NCBI GenBank assembly: GCA_947628595.1
Contig: CANRAN010000015.1
Location: 1-15,655 of the forward strand
Reading direction: 5' to 3'
Length of the DNA stretch: 15,655 bases
DNA from: an uncultured Clostridia bacterium
GTDB lineage: Bacteria > Bacillota > Clostridia > Oscillospirales > Acutalibacteraceae
Each line of letters opens with the position of its first letter. The first letter of the stretch is position 1. The translations under genes were made by a program, and so were the position numbers. The notes under the pieces were generated by a model, which was not told where the DNA came from, did not search any database, and was given only the letters and a program-made list of their open reading frames with translations. Positions 1 to 9,200 of this stretch are shown here, piece after piece.

Positions 1-1104
1 CAGCGTTCAATAGCAAATGGTATTGATATCATAAGAATTTTTGATGCTCTTAATGATATAAAAAATTTGCAGACTGCAATAACAGTAGCAAAGGCTGCAA
101 AAAAGGAAAACCCGAATGTAGAGGCACAGGTTGCAATAAGCTACACAACAGGTCCTGTTTTCACAACGGAATATTATGTCGATTATGCAAAGAGAATACA
201 GGACGCAGGAGCAGATTCAATCTGCATAAAGGATATGGCGGCTCTGCTTACGCCGTATTATACGGCTGAGCTTGTAGGAGCGATAAAGAAAGCAGTAGAT
301 ATTCCCGTGCAGCTTCATACACATTACACATCCGGTCTTGCTTCAATGTGCCTGCTAAAGGGTATAGAGGCAGGAGCAGACAGGATAGATACTGCAATGT
401 CGCCGCTTGCAAACGGTACCTCACACGCCCCCACAGAGTCGATGGTAGCCGCACTGCAGGGTACCGAATATGATACGGGACTTGACCTTGTACTTCTTTC
501 GGAAATAAGAGATTATTTCATGGATCTCCGTGCAAAATATATAAAGAGCGGACTTCTCGATCCTAAAATGCTTGCAACAGATGCAAAGGCACTGATATAT
601 CAGGTACCGGGCGGAATGTTGTCAAACCTTCTCAGTCAGCTGAAGCAGGCAGGCAAGGAAGATCAGCTCACACAGGTGCTTGAGGAAGTACCGAGAGTAC
701 GTAAGGATGCCGGTTATCCGCCTCTTGTAACCCCAACCTCACAGATAGTCGGCACACAGGCAGTATTTAATGTTGTACTGGGCGAGCGTTACAAGATGTG
801 CAGTGACCAGTTCAAGGATCTTGTTGCAGGAAAATACGGTACAACACCCATTCCGATAGATAAGGAATTTCAGAAGAAGATCATAGGCGATACAAAACCG
901 ATTACCTGTCGTCCGGCTGACCTTCTTGAACCGGAACTTGATAAGCTCCGAGAGAAAATTCCGGAGTGGATAGAGCAGGAGGAGGATGTTCTGACCTATG
1001 CACAATTCCCGGATGTAGCGCCTAAATTCTTTAAGAAGAGAAGAGATAAGAAGCTCGGTATCAATGAGTCAGCGGATATAAAGAATAAGATACATCCTGT
1101 TTAA
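1..1104 (+). CDS. oadA: Oxaloacetate decarboxylase alpha / transcarboxylase 5S-type subunit, 3' part
   Basis: This gene encodes the carboxyltransferase subunit of a biotin-dependent enzyme, which moves CO2 between carboxybiotin and pyruvate/oxaloacetate. The reading frame is open from base 1, so the 5' end is cut off by the window; 367 residues remain. Visible are the end of an HMGL-like TIM barrel with the metal-binding HTH motif (fragment residues 106-108, in LHTHYTSG) and the lysine expected to be carboxylated, in CIKDMA (K77). The helical 'conserved carboxylase' domain follows (NGTSHAPTES through the LLEPELDKLREKI region). The protein ends in a basic tail (KKRRDKK...KIHPV) with no biotinyl domain and no MKM motif, so the biotin carrier must be a separate polypeptide. 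It could equally be called pyruvate carboxylase subunit B or methylmalonyl-CoA carboxyltransferase 5S subunit; the sequence alone does not settle the partner reaction. A strong terminator follows 20 nt after the stop. Confidence 0.9.
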   Translation, partial: QRSIANGIDIIRIFDALNDIKNLQTAITVAKAAKKENPNVEAQVAISYTTGPVFTTEYYVDYAKRIQDAGADSICIKDMAALLTPYYTAELVGAIKKAVDIPVQLHTHYTSGLASMCLLKGIEAGADRIDTAMSPLANGTSHAPTESMVAALQGTEYDTGLDLVLLSEIRDYFMDLRAKYIKSGLLDPKMLATDAKALIYQVPGGMLSNLLSQLKQAGKEDQLTQVLEEVPRVRKDAGYPPLVTPTSQIVGTQAVFNVVLGERYKMCSDQFKDLVAGKYGTTPIPIDKEFQKKIIGDTKPITCRPADLLEPELDKLREKIPEWIEQEEDVLTYAQFPDVAPKFFKKRRDKKLGINESADIKNKIHPV

Positions 1105-1124
1105 TCAGCCCTTAATTTTACAAG

Positions 1125-1182
1125 AAAAAAATAATGCTGTCGGGTAAGTTTCAGAAGGCTTATCCGACAGCATTATTTTTTT
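1125..1182. terminator. Bidirectional intrinsic terminator between convergent genes
   Basis: Arms 1125-1148 and 1159-1182 are complementary over 24 positions, with a single G-U pair, around a 10-nt loop. The GC-richer core (GCTGTCGG) is flanked by an A-run on the left and a T-run on the right. It therefore reads as hairpin plus U-tract on both strands. It lies 20 nt after the oadA stop and 2 nt after the stop of the convergent DUF2798 gene, so it probably serves both. Confidence 0.93.
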
Positions 1183-1184
1183 AG

Positions 1185-1766
1185 TTAGGCAACTTGTTCC
1201 CCTTCAAATTCCTTATTTTCGATGGTATCACTTCTTACAAATATTAGCCTAAATACTTTTCGTACAAGAGGCTGTATAAAGAGCAGCTGTGAGAAGAAAG
1301 CGAACGGCAGGTTGTAGCATACAAGCTTGAACCAATTACCAAGAAGAATAAGAAAATTAAAGCCTTCATAGTATGGGTAATAGAGAAAAGCTGCAAGAAA
1401 GCTCATTGCGGGACACATAACAGCAACAGTTGCCGAAATTATCACGGTTTCAAATATCATAGGATTTGTTTTTTCCGGATCAAAATGTTTAAATGCAATT
1501 TTAAAGGAAAGTGGACTTCCCAACACATTTTCAAGAGTATAGGCAAGAACAAATTCAACAATTACAACGAGCCATATTGGTGCATAATTACCGAGCATAT
1601 ATATACCGCCTTGCTTATTAACAGCATCAATAACGCTGTTCGTACCGTTTATCTCCATAAGTACATTACCGTTGACGAAGCACAGGCTGTATAAAATGTA
1701 GGCGTGTACAGTTATCAGAACTGTGATGAATGCGAATACCATTCGCTGAAACTGATTTTTCGGCAT
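1185..1766 (-). CDS. DUF2798-type four-helix membrane protein
   Basis: This is a 193-residue integral membrane protein of unknown function. The N-terminus MPKNQFQRMVFAFITVLITV resembles the DUF2798 family (recognised by eye, moderately sure). Hydrophobic segments lie at about residues 9-31, 59-79, 104-130 and 135-165. The two halves look similar in character, as expected for a family with two repeated helical hairpins. A charged tail (residues 178-191) probably faces the cytoplasm. The ATG at 1766 is chosen because GGAGAGG (1774-1780) sits 7 nt upstream and because this is where the family resemblance begins. The frame is open a further 39 codons upstream, but that stretch is the structured leader described separately. 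It is transcribed alone from its own promoter and converges on oadA. No substrate or partner can be read from the sequence. Confidence 0.82.
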   Translation of the reverse strand: MPKNQFQRMVFAFITVLITVHAYILYSLCFVNGNVLMEINGTNSVIDAVNKQGGIYMLGNYAPIWLVVIVEFVLAYTLENVLGSPLSFKIAFKHFDPEKTNPMIFETVIISATVAVMCPAMSFLAAFLYYPYYEGFNFLILLGNWFKLVCYNLPFAFFSQLLFIQPLVRKVFRLIFVRSDTIENKEFEGEQVA

Positions 1767-1773
1767 AATAAAA

Positions 1774-1780
1774 CCTCTCC
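1774..1780 (-). promoter_or_regulatory. Ribosome binding site of the DUF2798 gene
   Basis: On the minus strand this reads GGAGAGG, 7 nt before the ATG at 1766. It decides the start codon against the in-frame ATG at 1883, which has no Shine-Dalgarno sequence and lies only about 13 nt from the predicted transcription start. Confidence 0.8.
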
Positions 1781-1788
1781 TTTTGCGC

Positions 1789-1873
1789 AAAAAAACACAC
1801 GTATCCCGGGGTAAATCCGACAGAAATTCATGTTCCGTAATCAGATTTACATACCCAAAGGTAATACGTGTGT
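1789..1873 (-). promoter_or_regulatory. Structured 5' leader with terminator-like hairpin (candidate attenuator or riboswitch)
   Basis: The minus-strand transcript forms a perfect 10-bp outer stem: ACACACGUAU (1864-1873) with AUACGUGUGU (1795-1804). It is followed at once by a run of U (1789-1795). Inside, GUAAAUC (1844-1850) pairs with GAUUUAC (1811-1817), and this inner stem extends to about 11 bp with G-U pairs. A side hairpin, UACC-UUUG-GGUA, and a CCCCGGG strand lie between the two stems; the GGG/CCC there can also pair with each other. The element lies between the promoter (start near 1896) and the RBS, so the folded form should stop transcription before the gene. A self-complementary TTTTGCGCAAAA (1781-1792) follows. 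I compared it mentally with purine, TPP, FMN, glycine, fluoride, guanidine, ZTP, Mn2+ and preQ1 consensus motifs and found no match. Confidence 0.6.
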
Positions 1874-1902
1874 CATCATGCATTGTTTATTTTTACTTAA
1901 AT

Positions 1903-1931
1903 ATAATACCATATTTAGGTTAATACGTCAA
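1903..1931 (-). promoter_or_regulatory. Sigma-A promoter of the DUF2798 gene
   Basis: On the minus strand, the -35 box TTGACG (1926-1931) and -10 box TATTAT (1903-1908) are separated by exactly 17 nt. The predicted start is near 1896. This gives a leader of about 130 nt that contains the whole hairpin element. Confidence 0.75.
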
Positions 1932-2009
1932 GAACGTAAAAATAATTTCATTAATCTTGCATATTTTAACGATAAATAATAAAAGTATTATAATAATTTT
2001 GCCTATCAA

Positions 2010-2047
2010 AAATTAAGCTGTCATATATGAATACGACAGCTTAATTT
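2010..2047 (-). terminator. Intrinsic terminator after rpoC
   Basis: A perfect 13-bp inverted repeat (2010-2022 with 2035-2047; AAATTAAGCTGTC and its complement) surrounds a 12-nt loop. It starts 15 nt after the rpoC stop, and on the minus strand the stem runs into a U-rich stretch. It ends the rpoBC transcript. The rest of the gap up to the DUF2798 promoter is AT-rich, and I see no gene in it. Confidence 0.85.
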
Positions 2048-2062
2048 AAAGTGTATAATTAA

Positions 2063-5000
2063 TTATACAACATCCTGATTAATGGTAACAGGGACATTTT
2101 CCTCAATTTCTACATCTCTGTACCTCGGCATACCTGTTCCTGCCGGAACGAGTTTACCAATAAGAACATTTTCTTTAAGTCCCATAAGCGGGTCAACCTT
2201 ACCTTTGATAGCGGCATCTGTAAGAACTCTTGTTGTTTCCTGGAATGATGCTGCGGAGAGGAACGAATCTGTTGCGAGGGATGCTTTTGTAATACCGAGA
2301 AGTGTTGGGGAGAAAGTGGCAAGTGTAAGACCCTCTTCGCCGTCAGCAATTCTCTTTTCAACTTTTTCATTAGCAGCATAGAACACTCCCTTGTCAACGA
2401 GTGAGCCGGGGAGGAGATCTGTTGAGCCTGCATCCTCGATACGAACCTTCTTCATCATCTGGCGTACTATAACCTCAATGTGCTTGTCGTTGATATCAAC
2501 ACCTTGCAGACGGTAAGCACTCTGTACCTCCTCAATAAGGTAATCCTGAACAGCGGCCGCACCCTTGATATTGAGTATCTCATGCGGATCCACAGATCCC
2601 TCTGTAAGGAGATCACCGGCTTCAACCATTTGACCGTTTTTAATTTTTGTACGCGCACCAAAGGGTATAAGGTATGTTTTGCTGACAGGTTCGTCATTTT
2701 CTGTAAGATCAGTGCTTGTAATAACCGCATTTCTGTCCTCAAGCCTTACCTGACCGCTTATTTCGGTAATTATAGCAATATGCTTTGGCTTCCTTGCCTC
2801 GAAAAGCTCTTCAACACGGGGAAGACCCTGCGTGATATCCTCGCCGCCTGCTACACCGCCCGTATGGAAAGTACGCATTGTAAGCTGTGTACCCGGCTCA
2901 CCTATGGACTGTGCAGCTATAATTCCGACAGCCTCACCGATTGTTACAGGCATACCGTTTGCAAGGTTGGAACCATAGCATTTTCTGCAAACACCGTGTT
3001 TAGCACGACAATTAAGTATAGAACGCAGTCTGACGCTTGTTGCACCCGAATTGACAATAAGGTCTGCATCGTGATCGTCCATAATTTTATTAGAGGATAC
3101 AAGTATCTCGCCTGTCTGAGGATCGCAGTAATCCTCACAAAGGTATCTGCCCTGAAGTCTTTCATGCATAGACTCAATGATTGAGTCGCTGTCATTGGAG
3201 TGGATAACCTTGACGGAAACAGTCTTGATATCCTTGAGGATTTGTATATCTTTTTGTGTAAGGAGCTTTCTTGCCGGGATAAGAACATTACCGTCATCAT
3301 CACAAAGATTATCCATAAGTCTTCTTCCCTTGAGTGACTGATCAAAAGAAATATAGTTCTTTACCATGGTTTCGTCAGAACCCTCAATCCGGGTTTTTAT
3401 ATTAACAGATGTTATACCGGCTTTGATTATATTGTCAGCATCGGTTTCAGTTATAACGCAATCCTTACCTGCAATAATATCACCTGTTGCAGAGTCCACA
3501 ATATCCTCCGCCGGAAGTTGACCTATGATACAGCTCCTCATTGAATTGAATTCTTCAAACGGACGTATTCTTATATCGGATATGTTGGCTGCGAGTATTG
3601 TATCAACATCAGCCTTTGTCATTACCCTGTCAGTAGGTATAAGTAATGTTCCGAGACTCGGGTCATAGAAGTTTTCAAAGAGGTGGTTGCCAACAAGATT
3701 TTCATAGGAAACGCTTACTTCTTCGCCTGTATCGGCACTTGCCTGACGAATATCATATACAACAATACCTTCTTTTGTGCCGCAGTCCTCCTCACGTATA
3801 ATAACGTCCTGAGATACATCAACAAGTCGCCTTGTAAGATAACCGGAGTCAGCGGTACGCAAAGCCGTATCTGCAAGACCCTTACGGGCACCACGGGAGG
3901 ATATAAAGTATTCAAGAATATTAAGACCCTCACGATAGTTAGCACGGATAGGAATTTCGATTGTTTTACCCGAAGTATTTGCGATCAGTCCACGCATACC
4001 CGCAAGCTGTCTGATCTGGCTCATTGAACCACGGGCTCCTGAGTCAGCCATCATGTAAATCGGATTATATCTGTCAAGATTCTTTTTCAGAGCATCAGTT
4101 ACATCATCAGTTGCTTTTTCCCATATTAAAATAACCTTTGCATAGCGTTCCTGGTCAGACATAAATCCACGCCTGAACATTTTTGTTACCTTATCAATCT
4201 CCTGTTCTGCCGCCGCAATTATTTCCTTCTTCTTCGGAGGAATTGTAGCATCACATACAGCAACAGTTATAGCACCCTTTGTTGAATACTTATAGCCCTG
4301 TGCCTTAATCTCATCAAGAACCTGAGAGGTAATCTGTGTACCGTGTTTTTTAATACATTTATCAATAATTTTACCAAGCTGTTTTTTACCAACAAGGAAG
4401 TCGATTTCATATTTAAGGAAGTTTTCCTCCACAGTTCTGTCTACATATCCGAGATCCTGCGGAATGGGTCTGTTGAATATAATTCTTCCGACAGTTGTAT
4501 CAATGAGCTGAGATATCTTTTTGCCATTGAATATTCCCTCACGGCGGACTTTAATCTTAGCATGGAGTGCAATAACACCTGTCTGATATGCCATGACAAC
4601 TTCATTTGTATCGCGGAATATTTTTCCCTCTCCCATTTCTCCGTCCTTGTCAAGTGTCAGATAATATGAACCGAGTACCATATCCTGTGTAGGAACTGTT
4701 ACAGGCTTGCCGTCTGAGGGCTTAAGCAGGTTATTGGCAGCAAGCATAAGGAATCTTGCTTCTGCCTGTGCTTCTGCGGAAAGCGGAACGTGAACAGCCA
4801 TCTGGTCACCGTCAAAGTCTGCATTGAATGCTGTGCAGGCGAGAGGGTGGAGTTTAAGAGCCTTGCCCTCAACAAGAACAGGCTCAAATGCCTGAATGCC
4901 AAGTCTGTGAAGTGTAGGCGCACGGTTAAGCATAACAGGGTGCCCCTTGATAACTCTTTCGAGTGCATCCCATACCTCGGGCTGTGCTCTTTCTACCGCT

Positions 5001-6238
5001 TTTCTTGCAGCTTTTATATTTGCAACGCTGTTGCTTTCAACAAGAATTTTCATAACAAACGGCTTGAAAAGCTCAAGAGCCATTTCCTTGGGAAGACCGC
5101 ACTGATACATTTTAAGCTCAGGTCCTACAACGATAACAGAACGTCCGGAATAGTCAACACGTTTACCGAGTAGATTCTGACGGAAACGTCCCTGCTTACC
5201 TTTAAGCATATCGGAAAGTGACTTAAGTGAACGGTTGCTCGGACCTGTTACGGGTTTACCACGTCTGCCGTTATCAATTATAGCATCGACAGCCTCCTGA
5301 AGCATACGCTTTTCGTTTCTTATAATCATTTTGGGAGCATGAAGCTCATTAAGCCTTTTAAGACGATTATTTCTGTTTATAACCCTGCGATATAAGTCAT
5401 TGAGATCCGAGGTTGCGAAACGTCCGCCATCGAGCTGTACCATAGGACGAATATCCGGCGGTATTACAGGGAGTACGTTAAGTATCATCCATTCGGGTCT
5501 GTTACCCGAAAGACGGAATGACTCAACAACCTCGAGTCTTTTGAGGAGCTTTATTTTTTTCTGACCCGTAGCATTTTCAAGCTCTGCTTTAAGCTTTTTG
5601 GATTGCTCCTCAAGATCAATTTCCGCAAGAAGTTTTTGTATAGCCTCGGCACCCATAAGAGCCTCAAAATCATTTCCGTATTTTTTTTCAAACTCTCTGT
5701 ATTCGGTTTCTGTGAGTATCTGCTGTTTTTTGATTTCACGCTCTGCAAGAGAATCGGGCTTTACATAGGTTACTATATATTTAGCAAAGTAAAGGACCTG
5801 CTCAAGATTTCTCGGTGTGATATCGTCAAGCATGAGAGCCATTCTTGACGGGATACCCTTGAAATACCATATATGAGATACAGGAGCGGCAAGCTCAATA
5901 TGCCCCATACGCTCACGTCTTACCTTGGATTTGGTTATTTCAACATGGCATTTTTCGCATATTCTGCCCTTGTAGTGTATTTTTTTATATTTACCGCAGT
6001 GACATTCCCAGTCTTTTGTAGGACCGAAGATAGCCTCACAGAAAAGTCCGTCCTTTTCAGGCTTAAGTGTACGGTAGTTTATTGTTTCGGGTTTTGTTAC
6101 CTCGCCGTAGGACCAGCCCTTTATTACGATTTCTTCTTCCTCGCCCTGCTCATTTATAATTTTCTTTACAGTCTTATCACGCATCATTTCGGGAGAAGCA
6201 AGTCCTATTTTTATTGAACTGAATTCATTAAACTCCAT
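2063..6238 (-). CDS. rpoC: DNA-directed RNA polymerase subunit beta'
   Basis: This is the catalytic clamp subunit of RNA polymerase, 1391 residues against roughly 1200 in most Firmicutes. In order: zinc site 1 with cysteines 79, 81, 94 and 97 (CHCGKYK...CEKC); the lid/rudder region; and the active-site motif NADFDGDQM (472-480), whose three aspartates hold the catalytic Mg2+. Then come the bridge helix (about 773-809, SSRGARKGLADTALRTADSG), zinc site 2 (C819, C1077, C1084, C1087) and the trigger loop (about 1114-1150, with M1121, R1122 and H1125). The trigger loop lacks the large proteobacterial insertion. The first two ligands of zinc site 2 are 258 residues apart instead of about 75, because the intervening module is present in four copies (see the repeat entry). 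The start at 6238 matches the family N-terminus (IKIGLASPE). An AAAGGGG sequence lies about 12 nt upstream, slightly farther than ideal. The gene begins 22 nt after the rpoB stop, in the same operon. Confidence 0.98.
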   Translation of the reverse strand: MEFNEFSSIKIGLASPEMMRDKTVKKIINEQGEEEEIVIKGWSYGEVTKPETINYRTLKPEKDGLFCEAIFGPTKDWECHCGKYKKIHYKGRICEKCHVEITKSKVRRERMGHIELAAPVSHIWYFKGIPSRMALMLDDITPRNLEQVLYFAKYIVTYVKPDSLAEREIKKQQILTETEYREFEKKYGNDFEALMGAEAIQKLLAEIDLEEQSKKLKAELENATGQKKIKLLKRLEVVESFRLSGNRPEWMILNVLPVIPPDIRPMVQLDGGRFATSDLNDLYRRVINRNNRLKRLNELHAPKMIIRNEKRMLQEAVDAIIDNGRRGKPVTGPSNRSLKSLSDMLKGKQGRFRQNLLGKRVDYSGRSVIVVGPELKMYQCGLPKEMALELFKPFVMKILVESNSVANIKAARKAVERAQPEVWDALERVIKGHPVMLNRAPTLHRLGIQAFEPVLVEGKALKLHPLACTAFNADFDGDQMAVHVPLSAEAQAEARFLMLAANNLLKPSDGKPVTVPTQDMVLGSYYLTLDKDGEMGEGKIFRDTNEVVMAYQTGVIALHAKIKVRREGIFNGKKISQLIDTTVGRIIFNRPIPQDLGYVDRTVEENFLKYEIDFLVGKKQLGKIIDKCIKKHGTQITSQVLDEIKAQGYKYSTKGAITVAVCDATIPPKKKEIIAAAEQEIDKVTKMFRRGFMSDQERYAKVILIWEKATDDVTDALKKNLDRYNPIYMMADSGARGSMSQIRQLAGMRGLIANTSGKTIEIPIRANYREGLNILEYFISSRGARKGLADTALRTADSGYLTRRLVDVSQDVIIREEDCGTKEGIVVYDIRQASADTGEEVSVSYENLVGNHLFENFYDPSLGTLLIPTDRVMTKADVDTILAANISDIRIRPFEEFNSMRSCIIGQLPAEDIVDSATGDIIAGKDCVITETDADNIIKAGITSVNIKTRIEGSDETMVKNYISFDQSLKGRRLMDNLCDDDGNVLIPARKLLTQKDIQILKDIKTVSVKVIHSNDSDSIIESMHERLQGRYLCEDYCDPQTGEILVSSNKIMDDHDADLIVNSGATSVRLRSILNCRAKHGVCRKCYGSNLANGMPVTIGEAVGIIAAQSIGEPGTQLTMRTFHTGGVAGGEDITQGLPRVEELFEARKPKHIAIITEISGQVRLEDRNAVITSTDLTENDEPVSKTYLIPFGARTKIKNGQMVEAGDLLTEGSVDPHEILNIKGAAAVQDYLIEEVQSAYRLQGVDINDKHIEVIVRQMMKKVRIEDAGSTDLLPGSLVDKGVFYAANEKVEKRIADGEEGLTLATFSPTLLGITKASLATDSFLSAASFQETTRVLTDAAIKGKVDPLMGLKENVLIGKLVPAGTGMPRYRDVEIEENVPVTINQDVV
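3017..3700 (-). repeat. Four tandem divergent ~48-residue modules inside RpoC
   Basis: The protein segment between zinc-2 cysteines C819 and C1077 contains four alignable units: residues 847-894 (bases 3557-3700), 903-950 (3389-3532), 968-1014 (3197-3337) and 1027-1074 (3017-3160). Spacing between starts is 56, 65 and 59 residues, and alignment needs only one 1-residue gap. Shared pattern: hydrophobic pair then G (NLVG, CIIG, SLKG, RLQG), an acidic stretch, D..TG/DG plus 'ILV'-type strand, then a T/D..D..ADxI-like helix and a SVxI/VxVR-like strand. Copy 4 (RLQGRYL...DPQTGEIL) is closest to the single module I recall from B. subtilis and E. coli beta'. The copies are diverged in both protein and DNA, so the duplication is old and under selection. 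Confidence 0.85.
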
Positions 6239-6260
6239 ACGTCAGCGATTCCCCTTTCAA

Positions 6261-9200
6261 TTAAAAATTATCCTCATCATCGTTTCCGTCAATATCGGTA
6301 AAATCATCACCCTCAAAGCCGAATTCGCTGTCATCAAACTCGTCCTTTTCTATGATTTCATCCTCACCGTTTTCGTCCTTATACTGATATCCCTCAATTT
6401 CTTCATCACTGTCGGACATAATACTCTTTTCGTCAAGAATACTGTTATCAGTCGGTGCATCATCATCGAGATCCACAGAAAGGTCTATTTCATTATTATC
6501 CCTGTCATATACCTTTATATCAAGTGCAAGTGACTGGAATTCTTTTATAAGTACCTTGAAGGACTCAGGAATACCCGGTTTCGGTATATTCTGTCCCTTG
6601 ACAATAGCCTCATAGGTCTTTACACGTCCGACAACATCGTCTGATTTTACTGTAAGTATTTCTTGAAGTGTATAGGCTGCACCGTATGCTTCCAAAGCCC
6701 ATACCTCCATTTCACCGAAACGCTGTCCGCCGAACTGTGCCTTACCGCCGAGGGGCTGCTGTGTTATAAGCGAATACGGACCTGTTGAACGTGCATGGAT
6801 TTTATCGTCAACAAGGTGGTGCAGTTTGAGGTAATACATATAACCGACCGTTACAGGGTTGTCGAAATATTCTCCGGTTCTTCCGTCCCTAAGACGTATC
6901 TTACCGTCCTCACTTATCCCGGCATCTCTGAAGCACTGGAATATATCATCCTCATGAGCGCCGTCAAACACAGGCGTCATGATTTTCCAGCCGAGAGCCT
7001 TTGCGGCATAGCCGAGATGTACCTCAAGCACCTGACCGATATTCATTCGGGAAGGAACGCCGAGCGGGTTAAGCACGATATCAAGCGGTCTGCCATCGGG
7101 GAGGAAGGGCATATCCTCCTCGGGGAGTATTCTCGAAACAACACCCTTGTTGCCGTGACGTCCTGCCATCTTATCGCCTACTTGGATTTTACGCTTTTGA
7201 GCTATATAGCAGCGTACTACCTTGTTTACTCCAGGAGCAAGCTCACTGTCGGGATCCTCCTTGTTAAATACCTTTACATCAACAATAATACCGTATTCAC
7301 CGTGCGGTACACGCAAGGATGTATCTCTTACCTCTCTCGATTTTTCACCGAATATTGCACGGAGAAGTCTTTCCTCAGCTGTAAGCTCTGTCTCTCCCTT
7401 GGGAGTTACTTTACCTACAAGGATATCTCCGGAATGAACCTCCGCACCGATATGGATAATACCGTTTTCGTCAAGATCACGAAGCTGATCCTCACCGATA
7501 TTCGGAATTTCTCTTGTTATTTCTTCAGGCCCGAGCTTTGTATCTCTTGCCTCGGTTTCATATTCTTCTATATGGATTGATGTATACACATCATCTCTTA
7601 CAATTTTTTCATTAAGCAGGACTGCGTCCTCATAATTGTAGCCCTCCCATGTCATAAAGCCGATTAGGGCATTTTTACCAAGTGAAATTTCTCCGTTATG
7701 TGTAGCCGGACCGTCTGCGAGAACCTCTCCCTTTTCAACTCTCTGACCAACATCTACTATCGGAACTTGGTTTATACAGGTTCCCTGGTTGGAACGGCTG
7801 AATTTTGTTACCTCGAAAGTCTGAACCCTGCCTGAATCGTACTGCACTTTGATTTCCCTTGCACTGACGGATTTAACAACACCGTCCTCCTCGGATAGGA
7901 TACATACTCCAGAGTCAACGCCTGCTTTATATTCCATACCTGTTCCGACAATCGGTGATTCCGTGACAAGGAGCGGAACTGCCTGACGCTGCATATTCGA
8001 GCCCATAAGAGCACGGTTTGCATCATCATTTTCAAGGAAAGGAATCATTGCTGTGGCGACAGATACAACCATTTTAGGGGAGACGTCCATATAATCTGCC
8101 AAGGAGCGCTCAACCTCAACAAACTCATCACGGTGTCTGCCGACAATTTTAGCATTAACAAATCTGCCTTCCTCATCAAGCGGTTCATTTGCCTGTGCCA
8201 CGATGTAGTTATCCTCAATATCCGCAGTCATATAGTCAACGTGGTTTGTAACAATTCCTGTTTCCTTATCTACCCTACGATACGGAGCTTCTATCAGACC
8301 GTATTCATTTATCTTTGCAAACGTAGCAAGATAGGAAATAAGTCCGATATTAGGTCCTTCAGGCGTTTCGATAGGACACATTCTTCCATAGTGTGTATAG
8401 TGTACGTCACGAACCTCAAATCCTGCCCTGTCACGTGAAAGACCACCCGGACCGAGAGCTGAAAGACGACGCTTATGTGTAAGCTCTGCAAGCGGGTTAT
8501 TCTGATCCATAAACTGTGACAGCGGGGAAGAACCGAAAAATTCCTTTATAGCAGCTGTAACAGGTCTTATATTGATAAGTGCCTTGGGGTCTATATGATC
8601 GTAATTCTGAGCCTGACTTGTCATTCTTTCGGTAATGACTCTCTGAAGTCTTGTGAAGCCTATACGGAACTGATTCTGAAGAAGCTCACCGACGGAACGT
8701 ATTCTTCTGTTTCCGAGGTGATCTATGTCATCCGTAGTTCCTATACCGTGAGAAAGCGTAAGCATATAGTTTATCGTTGCGTATATATCGTCAACTATGA
8801 TATGCTTCGGAATTAGAAGATCCTTATTTTTCTTAAGCTCAAGCTTAAGTCCTTCCTCGTCAAGTCCCTTTGCAAGAATATCCTTGAGCACCACCCAACG
8901 AACCTTTTCATTCAGTCCGCATTCCTCTCTGGCATCAAAGCTTACATATTTTGCAATATTAACCATTCCGTTGGATATAATTTTAACCTCATCGGGCTGT
9001 TCCTCATTAATGGTGGCCTGTGGCTTGACATATGCAACGGTTATACCCATATCCTCAATTTCCATTGCTCTGTCCTTAGAGATAAATTCGCCCTCTTCGG
9101 CTATAAGTTCGCCCTCGTCACTGATAATAGGTCTTGTAATCACTTGATTTGCAAGTCTGTTTGCTATTCCGAGCTTTTTATTATATTTATATCTTCCGAC

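Noticed and set aside
1795..1873. Assigning the DUF2798 leader to a purine-type riboswitch because of the ACAC-CGUAU outer stem
   Set aside because: The three-way junction core, the loop-loop interaction sequences and the P2/P3 arms of the purine class are absent; only the outer stem looks similar.
1185..1883. A 232-residue version of the DUF2798 protein starting at ATG 1883
   Set aside because: The extra 39 codons lie within the hairpin leader. The ATG has no Shine-Dalgarno sequence and is only ~13 nt from the transcription start, while ATG 1766 has GGAGAGG at 7 nt and the family-like N-terminus.
6795..7580. Long plus-strand open frame (261 codons) opposite rpoB, and similar ones opposite rpoC (for example 2480-3184)
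   Set aside because: They run antisense to strongly conserved coding sequence, have no family resemblance or ribosome binding sites, and reflect codon bias of the real genes.
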